Shown here one piece after another: positions 43,202-51,892 of a DNA stretch of 64,000 bases. The position numbers and the translations under genes are program-made. Source of the DNA: JANXSS01 sp040385645 (GTDB taxonomy: Bacteria > Pseudomonadota > Gammaproteobacteria > Burkholderiales > Burkholderiaceae_D); NCBI GenBank assembly GCA_040385645.1, contig JAZKGZ010000014.1, positions 150,579 through 214,578 of the forward strand, given 5' to 3'. Each line of letters begins with the position of its first letter. Position 1 is the first letter of the stretch. The notes under the pieces are model-generated. The model ran no database searches. It had not been told where the DNA came from and worked only from the letters and a program-made list of their open reading frames with translations.

Positions 43202-44479
43202 ATGTTTGCTTTAGTCGACGTCAACAATATGTATGTCTCGTGCGAGCGCGTTTTCAATCCAAAATTGGAGCGCCGGCCGGTCGTTGTTCTTTCAAATAAT
43301 GATGGTTGCGCAGTCGCGCGCAGCGCTGAGGTTAAGGCTTTGGGCGTACCCATGGGTGCCCCTTGGTTCAAGCTAAAAGCGTTAGCTAAACAGCACAACA
43401 TCATTGCACTGTCGAGCAACTACACGTTGTATGGCGACATGTCGGATCGCATTATGACGATCCTGCGCGATTACAGCCCCGGTGTTGAAGTCTATTCAAT
43501 CGATGAATGCTTTCTAAGCCTTGAGGGAATGAATGGCCTGTGGCCCTGTTTTAACTCAATGGGGCAGGCAATGCGTCAACGGATAAAACAATGGACCGGC
43601 TTGCCGGTTTGCGTCGGCATCGCACCCACTAAAACCTTGGCAAAACTTTCAAATCACATTGCAAAAAAACGCCCTGGCTTCGCTGGCGTATGTGATTTTG
43701 CATCTCTGCCGGCTAATGAGCGCGACGGCTTGTTGGCTTCGATCGAAGTAGGGGAGGTGTGGGGTGTCGGCCGGCGCATTGCCGCACACCTGCAGACGGC
43801 GGGCATCGAGACAGTGCTGCAGCTTCGTGAAGCGTCGCCAAGTTGGCTGCGGGCGCATTTTGGTGTCGTGATGGAACGTACAGGGCATGAACTACGTGGT
43901 CTATCCTGCCTGGCCCTAGAAGAAGTGGCGCCACCGAAAAAACAGATCGTTTCATCTCGTTCTTTTGGCCAGCCAGTACTTTGCTTCGATGAGTTGCGCG
44001 AAGCCGTGGCTACATACATGACAAAAGCGGCTGAAAAATTGCGTGCGCAGTGCTCGGTCTGCGAAGCGGTTCAGGTGTTTGTCGAGACCAATAGATTCAA
44101 AGAAACTGACCGGCAATATAACAACGCAGTGACCGTCCCGCTTGCTAATCCCAGCAACGACACCCGCATGCTGGTGCGTGCGGCGACATACGGCCTGGAA
44201 GCGATTTACAGGCCCGGGTATTTTTACAAAAAAGCCGGGGTAATTTTAGTTGGCCTGTCGGATGGCTCTGTGCAGCAGCAAACGCTGTTTCGGTCGTTCG
44301 GTACCGGCGACAAGTCGGATAAGCTGATGCAGGCGATGGATGCTTTGAATCAGAGCCACGGGAGGGGAACGATTTTGATTGCGGCGGCGGGGGTCAAAAC
44401 TCAGTGGAATATGAAGCGGGAGGCGAAGACGCCGAACTACACTACTCACTGGACAGATTTACCCATCGTTACGAATTAG
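43202..44479 (+). CDS. umuC: UmuC Y-family DNA polymerase V subunit
   Basis: 425 residues, full length. Palm-domain acidic residues are in FALVDVNNMYVSCERVF and VEVYSIDECFLSLEG; the helix-hairpin-helix is EVWGVGRRIAAHL, followed by little-finger and DUF4113-like C-terminal parts (GTILIAAAGVKTQWNMKREAKTPNYTTHWTDLP). Performs error-prone translesion synthesis with UmuD'2. SOS-regulated through the upstream LexA box. Common as a plasmid and island passenger. Confidence 0.95.
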   Translation: MFALVDVNNMYVSCERVFNPKLERRPVVVLSNNDGCAVARSAEVKALGVPMGAPWFKLKALAKQHNIIALSSNYTLYGDMSDRIMTILRDYSPGVEVYSIDECFLSLEGMNGLWPCFNSMGQAMRQRIKQWTGLPVCVGIAPTKTLAKLSNHIAKKRPGFAGVCDFASLPANERDGLLASIEVGEVWGVGRRIAAHLQTAGIETVLQLREASPSWLRAHFGVVMERTGHELRGLSCLALEEVAPPKKQIVSSRSFGQPVLCFDELREAVATYMTKAAEKLRAQCSVCEAVQVFVETNRFKETDRQYNNAVTVPLANPSNDTRMLVRAATYGLEAIYRPGYFYKKAGVILVGLSDGSVQQQTLFRSFGTGDKSDKLMQAMDALNQSHGRGTILIAAAGVKTQWNMKREAKTPNYTTHWTDLPIVTN

Positions 44480-44488
44480 CAATTCAAT

Positions 44489-45040
44489 TTAATATCTATC
44501 AAGGTCATCTGCGTCGTAAAGTCCTCCAAGGCCTTGTTCTGGAGTATTGCGAATATCCCCTCGGTTAATAATTGCAAAAGTTTGCGCAATTTTTTTGTCC
44601 AATCTTAAAAGGTCATCTCTCAAGGATGCAATTTGATGTGCAGTATCATTTTGTGCCTTTAACATTTCGCAGTTTGAGAATTGTTCATTTGTATTTTTAG
44701 TTTTGTAATCAGCAACGTGCTCTGACCAGCGTTTCGCAAATGAATTTTCAAAATCTGGATTGGGTAGTAGATAAATTCGATGTGGTTGTTCATTTAATTT
44801 TCGAGCAAAGAAAAATCTTGCCCGGCGCATTGAGATAGCTTGCAATAGTTCAGCCCAATCTTTTTTTGCATCATCGGTTTTTACGCGGATAGGTTGAATT
44901 TGCCGTTCCGGCTTTTTCGAAGTCAAAATTGCAACGATTTGTCCGCTAAGATCAATCCCTAAATCCTCGCCGGTTTCGAAAACATTGCTTAACAACATCG
45001 ACAAATTTTTTCTAACTTGTGAAGCAGTTTCGGTTTTCAT
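44489..45040 (-). CDS. Hypothetical protein with Phd-like N-terminus
   Basis: 183 residues, with a GGAG site 8 nt before the ATG. The start MKTETASQVRKNLSMLLSNVFETGEDLGIDLSGQIVAILTS resembles the Phd/YefM antitoxin fold (S-x-x-RKNLS ... V.I...G..VAIL). The rest is helical and charged and not recognised. No obvious toxin is adjacent. Convergent with umuC. Confidence 0.5.
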   Translation of the reverse strand: MKTETASQVRKNLSMLLSNVFETGEDLGIDLSGQIVAILTSKKPERQIQPIRVKTDDAKKDWAELLQAISMRRARFFFARKLNEQPHRIYLLPNPDFENSFAKRWSEHVADYKTKNTNEQFSNCEMLKAQNDTAHQIASLRDDLLRLDKKIAQTFAIINRGDIRNTPEQGLGGLYDADDLDRY

Positions 45041-45261
45041 AAATAATTCTCCAATACGTTGACATTCATTTTTCAGTGCTAATTGTACTGGTACAAATAG
45101 TACTGAAAAGAGCGTATGGCCGCAATGTTAATTTGCGAAATATTTCTTTGTACAACAAACGGTCGTTTTATGAACACTCAAAAAAACTTGCTTTTTAGTC
45201 AGTTTGAAATATTTTAAACTGTTAAAATACTCGTCAACTTTTCAATGTAACGAAACTGTAC

Positions 45262-45837
45262 ATGAATCAACGCATCGGATACGCTCGTGTTTCGACAGAC
45301 GACCAGCATTTAGACTTGCAGCGCGACGCGCTGAAAAAAGCAGGGTGCAGTACCGTTTATGAAGAAACCGCCAGCGGTAAGAGTGCCGACCGACTAGAGC
45401 TTGAGCAATGCCGGAAGGCGCTAAGGGCAGGGGATACGCTTGTCGTGTGGCGACTGGATAGGCTGGGCCGCTCCTTGCCCGACCTCGTGCAGATCGTGGC
45501 CGAGTTAGAGCGGGACGGCATCGGCTTTGAAAGCATGACAGAGAAAATCGAGACAGGCAGTGCGGCAGGTAAATTGGTTTTTCATGTGTTCGCGGCGCTG
45601 GCGGAGTTCGAGCGTAATTTGATACGCGAACGAACACATGCGGGCCTTGCTGCTGCGCGTGCGCGTGGCCGCAAAGGTGGCAGAAAACCGTCCCTTAGTC
45701 CGCAGCAGGTGCGTGAAATCAAGGCGCTTTTGCGTGATTTAAGTATCCCCGTTACGGCTATCGCTGGGCGATATGGCGTGTCTAGAACGACAATCTACAA
45801 ACATGCCGGTGCAAATGCGTCGGTGCGGAATCAATAA
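45262..45837 (+). CDS. Serine recombinase (Tn3-type resolvase)
   Basis: 191 residues: catalytic serine in GYARVSTDDQHLDLQRDAL, VVWRLDRLGRSLPDL, the long E helix (FHVFAALAEFERNLIRERTHAGLAAARARGRKGGRKP) and a C-terminal helix-turn-helix (IAGRYGVSRTTIYKHA). The region upstream carries an inverted repeat (CAGTTT ... AAACTG around 45203) that may be its site. It lies 40 bp before the methylase gene, so it may share the RM transcript. Confidence 0.92.
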   Translation: MNQRIGYARVSTDDQHLDLQRDALKKAGCSTVYEETASGKSADRLELEQCRKALRAGDTLVVWRLDRLGRSLPDLVQIVAELERDGIGFESMTEKIETGSAAGKLVFHVFAALAEFERNLIRERTHAGLAAARARGRKGGRKPSLSPQQVREIKALLRDLSIPVTAIAGRYGVSRTTIYKHAGANASVRNQ

Positions 45838-45877
45838 AGTGCGGCCCCGGCTGCGGGCTAATAGGAGTAAAAACGAT

Positions 45878-46819
45878 ATGACTAAAGTAGTAGCACAGGC
45901 CACTAAAAGAGGGCGTGGAGTTTCTCCCATTCATTTGAACGAAGATGACCAGCCCGAAAAGGCAAATGTCATTTATATGCGCGGTCGCCGTCGGCGCCGC
46001 ATTGTGTTTGGTTGGTATGGTGGGAAATTCTCGCACTTGGATTGGCTGCTGCCCTTGCTTCCAAAGTGCCATCACTACTGTGAGCCCTTTGCAGGTTCCG
46101 GGGCCGTACTTATCAACCGTGAATCTTCCCCAGTTGAGACGTATAACGACATTGACGGCGACGTGGTGACATTCTTTCGGGTGTTGCGTGACCGGCATGA
46201 AGAATTGATTAGAGCCATCGCTTTAACGCCATTTTCACGCGAGGAATACCACCTTGCCATCTACGGAACGACTGAGGAAATCAGCGATGTAGAACGTGCA
46301 AGGCGGTTTTATATTAAAGCTCGTCAGACGCGCACTGGGCTTGCTCAAACCGCTTCGCTTGGCCGTTGGGCAAATTGCAAAGATACTAGCCGCGCCGGTA
46401 TGTCTGGGGTGGTTTCGCGCTGGCTTGGTGGCGTAGATGCGCTCGATGAAATCGCACAGCGTCTAATCCGGGTACAGATCGAGAACCGGCCCGCTGTTGA
46501 CGTAATTCGACTTTATGACAGCGCCAATACTTTGTTTTATTGTGACCCACCATATTTGCACGTCACACGCGGCGACACCAAGGCTTACGGTTTCGAGATG
46601 GACGAAGGCCAGCACCGAGAGTTTGCCGAAGCCGTCAATGAATGTGAGGGCATGGTGGCCGTATCTGGCTACGATCATCCTTTGATGGATGAGCTTTTCA
46701 AGCCGACGCAATGGTTCAAAATATTTGGTGCAGATAAAACCATTCATTCAACCAAGGGAACGCGAACAGAAGTGCTTTGGACAAATTACGACCCAAAAAA
46801 ATTTATAAGGACAGTTTGA
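45878..46819 (+). CDS. D12-class DNA adenine methyltransferase
   Basis: About 313 residues from the ATG at 45878, with AGGAG about 10 nt upstream; the longer frame starts inside the recombinase. The SAM-binding motif is FGWYGGKFSHLDWLLPLLPKCHHYCEPFAGSGAV, ending in the catalytic DPPYLHVTRGDTKAYG, the Dam/D12 N6-adenine type. The stop abuts the start of the endonuclease, so this is the protective enzyme of a type II restriction-modification system. Recognition site not deducible. Confidence 0.92.
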   Translation: MTKVVAQATKRGRGVSPIHLNEDDQPEKANVIYMRGRRRRRIVFGWYGGKFSHLDWLLPLLPKCHHYCEPFAGSGAVLINRESSPVETYNDIDGDVVTFFRVLRDRHEELIRAIALTPFSREEYHLAIYGTTEEISDVERARRFYIKARQTRTGLAQTASLGRWANCKDTSRAGMSGVVSRWLGGVDALDEIAQRLIRVQIENRPAVDVIRLYDSANTLFYCDPPYLHVTRGDTKAYGFEMDEGQHREFAEAVNECEGMVAVSGYDHPLMDELFKPTQWFKIFGADKTIHSTKGTRTEVLWTNYDPKKFIRTV

Positions 46820-47941
46820 ATGACACCAGATGAAATTTTGACGGGCATTTATGACCGCGCTGCTGTAACGCTAAACGTCAGTGTTATCACCGACCAAGCC
46901 ATAAGGGAGCGGGTCGATTATGTGTGCCGCTGCATGGGCAATCGTGCCGGAGTACGCTTGCTTATGTCTTGCCTGCTTGGGAAGTTGGATAAACCACACG
47001 TTGATCCACGCAAACCGTACACCGAGATTGGCGGCGCTGATAGTTTTTCTGGTCGCACCTATGACGAACGTTATCTGACCAAGTTTATCAACGTACACCG
47101 TTTCCCGGTCAATCCGACCACGGCATTTTTGACGCCGACGCTGCGGAATATTGACCATCCATTGACCACTGACCGAGAGCTTGTCGGTAGACCGCGCGCC
47201 CTCTATGTGAAGACGCTCGAATTGTTGGCCGATGTGGCCGAACAGCGGATTGCCGCTGATGTTCTTTTTGTCGAAACAGTGCGTGTACTGCTGCTATTGC
47301 GTGATGAGAAACTGGCCCGCATGGCTTCATTGCTTGATGCGCTGGAACGTACCGAGGGTGCTTTGCCATTGTCGTCAGAATCAATCGTTACACTAATTGG
47401 CCAGCATCTTGCCTGCAAGCATGCAAGCCGCTTGCCGGTACTGATCGTCGCTGCGGCCTACGAGGCTGCGGGAACTCGACTTGCTGAAAGCATGCTGCCC
47501 TTGAATTCCCACAATGCAGCAGATTTACAAACTGGCTCGCTGGGTGATGTGGAAATCTGTCTAGTGGATGATGATTCCGTTGTTACTACCTATGAAATGA
47601 AGATGAAGCGGGTAACGATTGACGACATTGACGGCGCTGTGACGAAAATCGCCAGAGCGCAGAAACGGATTCACAATTATTTATTCGTGACCACGGATGT
47701 GATCGATCCAATAGTGACCGAGTATGCCGCGTCATTTTATGAAATAACGGACGGTACTGAAATTGCGATTTTGGACTGCATCAGTTTTCTTCGACATTTC
47801 CTGCACCTGTTCCATCGCATCCGTTTGGACTACCTAAATGCGTATCAAACACTTGTGCTAAATGAGCCAGATTCCGCAGTAAGCCAGACTCTTAAGGAGG
47901 CTTTTCTAGCTTTGCGACAGGCTGCCGAAAGCGACGAGTAA
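46820..47941 (+). CDS. SacI-family type II restriction endonuclease
   Basis: 373 residues. Strong resemblance to the RE_SacI family: NRAGVRLLMSCLLGKL, DPRKPYTEIGGADSFSGRTYDERYL, FPVNPTTAFLTPTLRNID, and the probable PD-(D/E)XK core GDVEICLVDDDSVVTTYEMKMKRVTIDDID, with ILDCISFLRHFLHLFHRIRLDYL near the end. Full length. Starts the base after the methylase stop. Cuts unmodified invading DNA; whether the site is that of SacI cannot be told. Confidence 0.88.
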   Translation: MTPDEILTGIYDRAAVTLNVSVITDQAIRERVDYVCRCMGNRAGVRLLMSCLLGKLDKPHVDPRKPYTEIGGADSFSGRTYDERYLTKFINVHRFPVNPTTAFLTPTLRNIDHPLTTDRELVGRPRALYVKTLELLADVAEQRIAADVLFVETVRVLLLLRDEKLARMASLLDALERTEGALPLSSESIVTLIGQHLACKHASRLPVLIVAAAYEAAGTRLAESMLPLNSHNAADLQTGSLGDVEICLVDDDSVVTTYEMKMKRVTIDDIDGAVTKIARAQKRIHNYLFVTTDVIDPIVTEYAASFYEITDGTEIAILDCISFLRHFLHLFHRIRLDYLNAYQTLVLNEPDSAVSQTLKEAFLALRQAAESDE

Positions 47942-47956
47942 GCAGCGGAGCAGAGC

Positions 47957-48205
47957 ATGGCATCAATCAAGCACCGCACCCTTTCAGGTCAGATGATACG
48001 GGCCGAAGAAAGGCAGACAAGCCATTCGTGTGAAGTCACGGTGCGGCTGGTTACGGTGTATGACCGCTGCCCTCTCGCTAGCCGTGAATTCCCGCTAATT
48101 TTTAACGACGTTGCAAGCTCAATGCGTTTCATCAAGTTGTTGAAGTTTGGAATCAAGCACGCTCCACAGCCGGCGGCGACAATCGATGTTAATTTTCCTT
48201 TTTAA
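47957..48205 (+). CDS. Small hypothetical protein after the RM genes
   Basis: 82 residues (MASIKHRTLSGQMIRAEERQTSHSCEVTVRLVTVYDRCPLASREFPLIFNDVA), 15 bp after the endonuclease, with a GGAG site. Probably the last gene of the RM operon. No family recognised. Confidence 0.5.
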   Translation: MASIKHRTLSGQMIRAEERQTSHSCEVTVRLVTVYDRCPLASREFPLIFNDVASSMRFIKLLKFGIKHAPQPAATIDVNFPF

Positions 48206-48337
48206 CCATCTGCCAACTGTATATTTGAGGCTTGTGTTTTTCACTCCCGAGTCACCCCCTATGCGGGCGAGCAATCGTAAGATTAAGCGATCTACCCCGG
48301 TTGAGTCGGATTTTCTGGAAATAAAAAATAACGCTGA

Positions 48338-48901
48338 TTAGTTCTTAGGCGTGAAATCCGGCAAAGCCGCTTTACGCCCTGTCCTCGCACCGTCTGATTG
48401 CCGATAGCCGTCTGGGTCAGTCTTTGTAATGACTGCGACCTCGTCGGGTGCCATTGAATCTAGATCGTAAATTGTCGAATACACTGGTCGCCCGCGTGGG
48501 CGCAGCGGCCGTTCGTGGCCTGCCCGCTGCATCGACCGTTCCAGCCCATCCAGTAAGGCCCAAATGCGTTCGGGATCTTCAACCTGTCCTGCCCCAATGT
48601 CTAGCGCCATGCAAGAACGTGTCATTACATAATCCAGCGTGTCCAGCACAGCAGCTAGTTTTTCATGTGAAACTGCCTTGTCGCGTGCCTTTTTCCATTC
48701 TGCAAACTCTTCTTTTTCTTGAGTTGTCAGCACTGCCTCAACTTTTGGCGGCAGTTGCGGATTGTCGACTTTGAATGAGCCGATCATCACTTGACGGCCA
48801 CGTTTAGCTACAGGGTCATACGAATAACGCATTAATTGAATCGTCTGACCGGCACGCTGGTTGCCGTCTTTGTCCCGGTAGCTTTTGGTGCGGAACTGCA
48901 T
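48338..48901 (-). CDS. Hypothetical island protein
   Basis: 187 residues. The N-terminal basic, strand-rich segment (MQFRTKSYRDKDGNQRAGQTIQLMRYSYDPVAKRGRQVMIGSFKVD) could bind nucleic acid; helical middle (TTQEKEEFAEWKKARDKAVSHEKLAAVLDTLDYV); charged tail. No family recognised. Confidence 0.6.
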   Translation of the reverse strand: MQFRTKSYRDKDGNQRAGQTIQLMRYSYDPVAKRGRQVMIGSFKVDNPQLPPKVEAVLTTQEKEEFAEWKKARDKAVSHEKLAAVLDTLDYVMTRSCMALDIGAGQVEDPERIWALLDGLERSMQRAGHERPLRPRGRPVYSTIYDLDSMAPDEVAVITKTDPDGYRQSDGARTGRKAALPDFTPKN

Positions 48902-49099
48902 TTGTTCTACCGTGAGATATTGTCAGCCTAAATTGTAAGGTAATTTAGTCTGTCTATGCACAAAAGCACTAATCCCAGACACTAGATTAAATTTTTATAG
49001 ATGTTTTCGAGCCGAGATTGCTTGCGATTGATCTTGTAATCTGCCACGCATGTCAAAACACAAACTGTCAGATCAAATCACAGTTTATACAAAAAACTT

Positions 49100-49762
49100 T
49101 TAAGTTCGTTTAGAGCGCGACGCCGTAAACGCAGATTTCAACACTGCTTTTACGTTACTTGGTAATTTGTCTATATCTGTCAATAACTGCTCAACATTGA
49201 TATTTATGCCGCCACTTGACACATTGTTAATGTTTAGCTGCAATCTTTCAATATGCACAATCCGTGCGCCACTTATCTCTCCGCTCAAAAGGACATTTTG
49301 TAAATCCGCAACTGCATGTCTTACTGTTGCAGGTAAGTAATCCCAAGTTGCTACGGCCTGGGGTGTGCCATTTTCGTCGTTGATTCGCACCTTTTCACGT
49401 AGAGTGTAGTTGTTCTTACGACCCACTAATTTCTTCGTTATATATCCACTTTCTAACAAAACTCTCAGTTCGCGTTTGACCTGTGCAATCGACATTCCGG
49501 ATTTTTCCGCAATGGTTTCAATTGATGGAAAGGATCGCCCGTTACTAAAATTTGTATGGGCTTTAATAACAATGTAGACGCAAGTAGCGTAAGGCCCAAT
49601 TTTTGCAATATCGCCAGAGTCGATCATCGATTTAAACATGTGAAACCAATGCGTTTCTGCTTTAAACAGATCTCCATGAGCCACGTTTGAAATTTCGATA
49701 GGCAGGGACTCCTGTATGGCCGTAGCGATCTGTTTCAAAGGAAAAATTCCTTTTCCATACAT
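49100..49762 (-). CDS. Winged-helix DNA-binding protein (replication/transfer-type)
   Basis: 220 residues. A central winged helix (PYATCVYIVIKAHTNFSNGRSFPSIETIAEKSGMSIAQVKRELRVLLESGYITKKLVGRKNNYTLRE) matches HTH_36-type domains of phage and plasmid replication initiators and regulators. It overlaps the excisionase-like gene upstream by 28 bp, so both are cotranscribed. Could be a replication initiator for the excised circle or a regulator. Confidence 0.65.
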   Translation of the reverse strand: MYGKGIFPLKQIATAIQESLPIEISNVAHGDLFKAETHWFHMFKSMIDSGDIAKIGPYATCVYIVIKAHTNFSNGRSFPSIETIAEKSGMSIAQVKRELRVLLESGYITKKLVGRKNNYTLREKVRINDENGTPQAVATWDYLPATVRHAVADLQNVLLSGEISGARIVHIERLQLNINNVSSGGININVEQLLTDIDKLPSNVKAVLKSAFTASRSKRT

Positions 49763-49959
49763 TGCTTACGCATCAATTCCACGTTAATCAAAGAGTATTT
49801 CCCTATGGGAATAGTTGGAATATATCCGCGATCACACCAGCCGATGACAACGCCCACTGGAATCCCTATCGCAAAGGCGAACGCCTCACGACTCATAAGC
49901 GGAACGGAAACTATGCCGCTCACAGACTGTGTATTCACAAATTCGTGTTTAGCGTTCAT
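49735..49959 (-). CDS. Excisionase-like helix-turn-helix protein
   Basis: About 74 residues from the ATG at 49959 (MNAKHEFVNTQ). The core MSREAFAFAIGIPVGVVIGWCDRGYIPTIPIGKYSLINVELMRKQ has the winged-helix pattern of Xis/Cox-type proteins (GW-x2-RGYIPT-x3-GK). Divergent from the regulator-integrase operon, as excisionase/regulator pairs often are. The start is uncertain; a TTG at 49986 and an ATG at 49896 are alternatives. Confidence 0.65.
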   Translation of the reverse strand: MNAKHEFVNTQSVSGIVSVPLMSREAFAFAIGIPVGVVIGWCDRGYIPTIPIGKYSLINVELMRKQCMEKEFFL

Positions 49960-50033
49960 AATTGCTGAGGCTCTTAATGGATTCAATTGAATCTAATATT
50001 AGTCTCATTTGAAAATTCACGCAAGAGGTACGG

Positions 50034-50606
50034 ATGAAAAATAATATTAATGAGCGCGTAAGACATCTCATTAAATTTGTAACTACTGAAAGTAGACGGT
50101 TTAAAGAGTTGGAAGAGTTGACGGACATTTCCACCGCAACATGGAAAACATTTTGGAATCGTGGTAGCAATCCGTCTGCTCAAATGCTCGAGTCGATTTG
50201 TCAAAAATGGCCTGAGCACGCCTTTTGGCTGGCAACAGGTATGACAGATGAAATTGCTGGCCATGTGGGTGTAGGTGTGGCGAAAGATCTGACTTTAGAT
50301 TACTTAGGCGTTTGGTCGGAAAGGGTGCTTCCTTATGCAAGGACCCTTTTCGTTGAGACACGTGGCCTGAAAAAACGAATTGATGAAGGAATTGCAAAAA
50401 TTGGTGACTCCGGAATATCAACAGCAGAGCGCTCTACCTTTCGGAGCACCGAGGAAATGCGCATGAAGGAGGTAGAGCATCAAATTTCAATGTTGCGGGA
50501 GAGGCGAGTAGAGGAGGTCGTTGGACGTCATCAAGAAATATTCGATATATCTGAAAATTTGCCTAACTTTTCTCGAATTAAAGAAGAAAAAAATGGCAAT
50601 CAGTAA
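50034..50606 (+). CDS. Phage-type DNA-binding regulator
   Basis: 190 residues. The N-terminal helix-turn-helix (RRFKELEELTDISTATWKTFWNRGSNPSAQMLESICQKWPEHAFWLATGMTD) is the kind found in island and prophage repressors, followed by a helical tail. AGAGG precedes the ATG. The 47-bp gap to the divergent gene would contain both promoters. The end overlaps the integrase start by 14 bp. Confidence 0.7.
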   Translation: MKNNINERVRHLIKFVTTESRRFKELEELTDISTATWKTFWNRGSNPSAQMLESICQKWPEHAFWLATGMTDEIAGHVGVGVAKDLTLDYLGVWSERVLPYARTLFVETRGLKKRIDEGIAKIGDSGISTAERSTFRSTEEMRMKEVEHQISMLRERRVEEVVGRHQEIFDISENLPNFSRIKEEKNGNQ

Positions 50607-51597
50607 AAACCACACTGGCTGGCTTGTTGATATTCAACCTGGAGGAAGAGGAGGAAAGCGTTTTAGAAAAAGCTTTGCAACGAAAGCTGAAGCGTCGGCA
50701 TACGATGCATGGTTGAAAACAAAAATTAACGAAACGCCAGATTGGCAGCCAGCAAAAAAAGAGTTACGGAAATTGTCAGATTTAGTTGATGTTTGGTATG
50801 AGCATCATGGAACAGGGCTGCGCGCTGGAGCAAACACTTACAGTCGGCTTAAACATTTATGCGTGGCCCTAGGCGACCCGGTCGCAGATAAATTTTCGCC
50901 AGAAATTTTTGCTAGCTACCGGCGCAAGCGCATAAACGAGGGTATTTCACAAAACAACCTGAATCGTGAGCACTCATACTTGCGCTCAGTCTTCAATGAA
51001 ATGACCCGACTAGGATACTGGAAAGGCGAAAATCCACTTGCTAAGATACGCCAATTCAAAATTCAAGAGCGAGAACTTACCTATTTGACGATGGAGCAAA
51101 TTCAGCGGTTACTTGCTGAAATTGAGTCAGGACGAAATCCCGATGCGATCGTAATTACGAAAATTTGTCTTTCCACAGGATCTAGGTGGAGCGAGGCAGA
51201 GGAAATTAGAACAACGCAAATTCACAAAGGTTTGCTGCAGTTCGCTCTAACAAAATCGGGTAAAAACCGTGCGGTTCCGATTGATATGGACTTGCATAAA
51301 GAACTCACGAAAATAGCAAAAGCGAGTGGCACAAGTCGCTTGTTCAGATATTCCTATTCGGCATTTCGAGATGCAATTGATCGATCAGGAATCGAACTTC
51401 CTGAAGGGCAGTTGACGCACGTATTGCGACATACTTTCGCAAGTCACTTTATGATGAATGGCGGGAATATATTGACGCTGCAGCGCATCCTTGGTCACAG
51501 CAGCTTGGCTATGACGATGAAATATGCGCATCTCGCCCCAGACCATTTACAAGAGGCGGTGAAATTGAATCCGTTGTCAATGTTAAACAGCCGTTGA
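50593..51597 (+). CDS. Tyrosine-type site-specific integrase
   Basis: About 335 residues from the ATG at 50593; the frame reaches a TTG at 50521 inside the preceding gene. Core-binding domain about residues 55-150. Catalytic region: Arg in CLSTGSRWSEAEEI, the box II motif LTHVLRHTFASHFMMNGGNILTLQRILGHSSLAMTMKYAHLAPDH, with H, R, H and nucleophile Y. It ends 72 bp from tRNA-Phe, its presumed target, and would integrate and excise the island between the 55-bp repeats. Confidence 0.95.
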   Translation: MAISKNHTGWLVDIQPGGRGGKRFRKSFATKAEASAYDAWLKTKINETPDWQPAKKELRKLSDLVDVWYEHHGTGLRAGANTYSRLKHLCVALGDPVADKFSPEIFASYRRKRINEGISQNNLNREHSYLRSVFNEMTRLGYWKGENPLAKIRQFKIQERELTYLTMEQIQRLLAEIESGRNPDAIVITKICLSTGSRWSEAEEIRTTQIHKGLLQFALTKSGKNRAVPIDMDLHKELTKIAKASGTSRLFRYSYSAFRDAIDRSGIELPEGQLTHVLRHTFASHFMMNGGNILTLQRILGHSSLAMTMKYAHLAPDHLQEAVKLNPLSMLNSR

Positions 51598-51628
51598 CAC
51601 TTTGTTGACAGTAGCAGAAATCAAAAAA

Positions 51629-51648
51629 GGCTTACCTTTCTGTAAGCC
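51629..51648 (+). terminator. Rho-independent-like terminator after the integrase
   Basis: GGCTTAC ctttct GTAAGCC is a 7-bp perfect stem followed by a T-rich stretch (cttgatttt) and preceded by AAAAAA, so it could act in both directions between integrase and tRNA. Confidence 0.75.
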
Positions 51649-51667
51649 CTTGATTTTACTGCCGATA

Positions 51668-51722
51668 TTTGGTGGCCCGGGGCGGAATCGAACCACCGAC
51701 ACAAGGATTTTCAATCCTCTGC
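51668..51722 (-). repeat. attR: 55-bp direct repeat inside tRNA-Phe
   Basis: Identical to 16620-16674. It covers the 3' part of the tRNA from the anticodon stem to CCA plus two bases beyond. The integration crossover lies somewhere within it. Confidence 0.93.
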
Positions 51723-51745
51723 TCTACCGACTGAGCTACCAGGCC
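51670..51745 (-). tRNA. tRNA-Phe (GAA)
   Basis: 76 bases on the minus strand, GGCCTGG acceptor paired with CCGGGCC (one G-U pair), D arm GCTCAGTCGGTAGAGC, anticodon loop TTGAAAA giving GAA, T loop GGTTCGATTCC and encoded CCA. Complete, despite island insertion at its 3' side. Confidence 0.97.
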
Positions 51746-51892
51746 AAGGCGCGCAAGTATAGCAAAGCTGGCCGAATATGCAAGGCTTCCGCCCGGCGAA
51801 TTTCTTTTCAGCAGCTATAATGCAGCGATGCGCCTCTTTCAAAGCCACTACTTTTTTGATCCGGCATTTCCGAGCAGACGGGGTGCATTCCG

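Larger units (their letters stand above)
42316..43442 (+). repeat. Dispersed duplication, intact copy 2
   Basis: Counterpart of 26603-27726. All frames are intact here, and umuC continues beyond the point where copy 1 breaks. Confidence 0.93.
16675..51722. mobile_element. Integrative mobilizable element in tRNA-Phe
   Basis: About 35 kb bounded by the 55-bp direct repeat of the tRNA-Phe 3' end. An integrase gene abuts the intact tRNA at the right end. A MOBQ TraA-type relaxase-helicase and a TraD-like protein lie in the left part, with a candidate oriT between them. No mating-pair-formation genes are visible, so transfer would need a helper. Cargo includes a Lamassu-SIR2-like operon, a SacI-like restriction-modification pair, two umuDC cassettes (one dead), several recombinases and many orphan genes. 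Base composition swings from AT-rich (28-31 kb) to GC-rich (34.8-39.6 kb), suggesting assembly from several sources. Confidence 0.88.
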
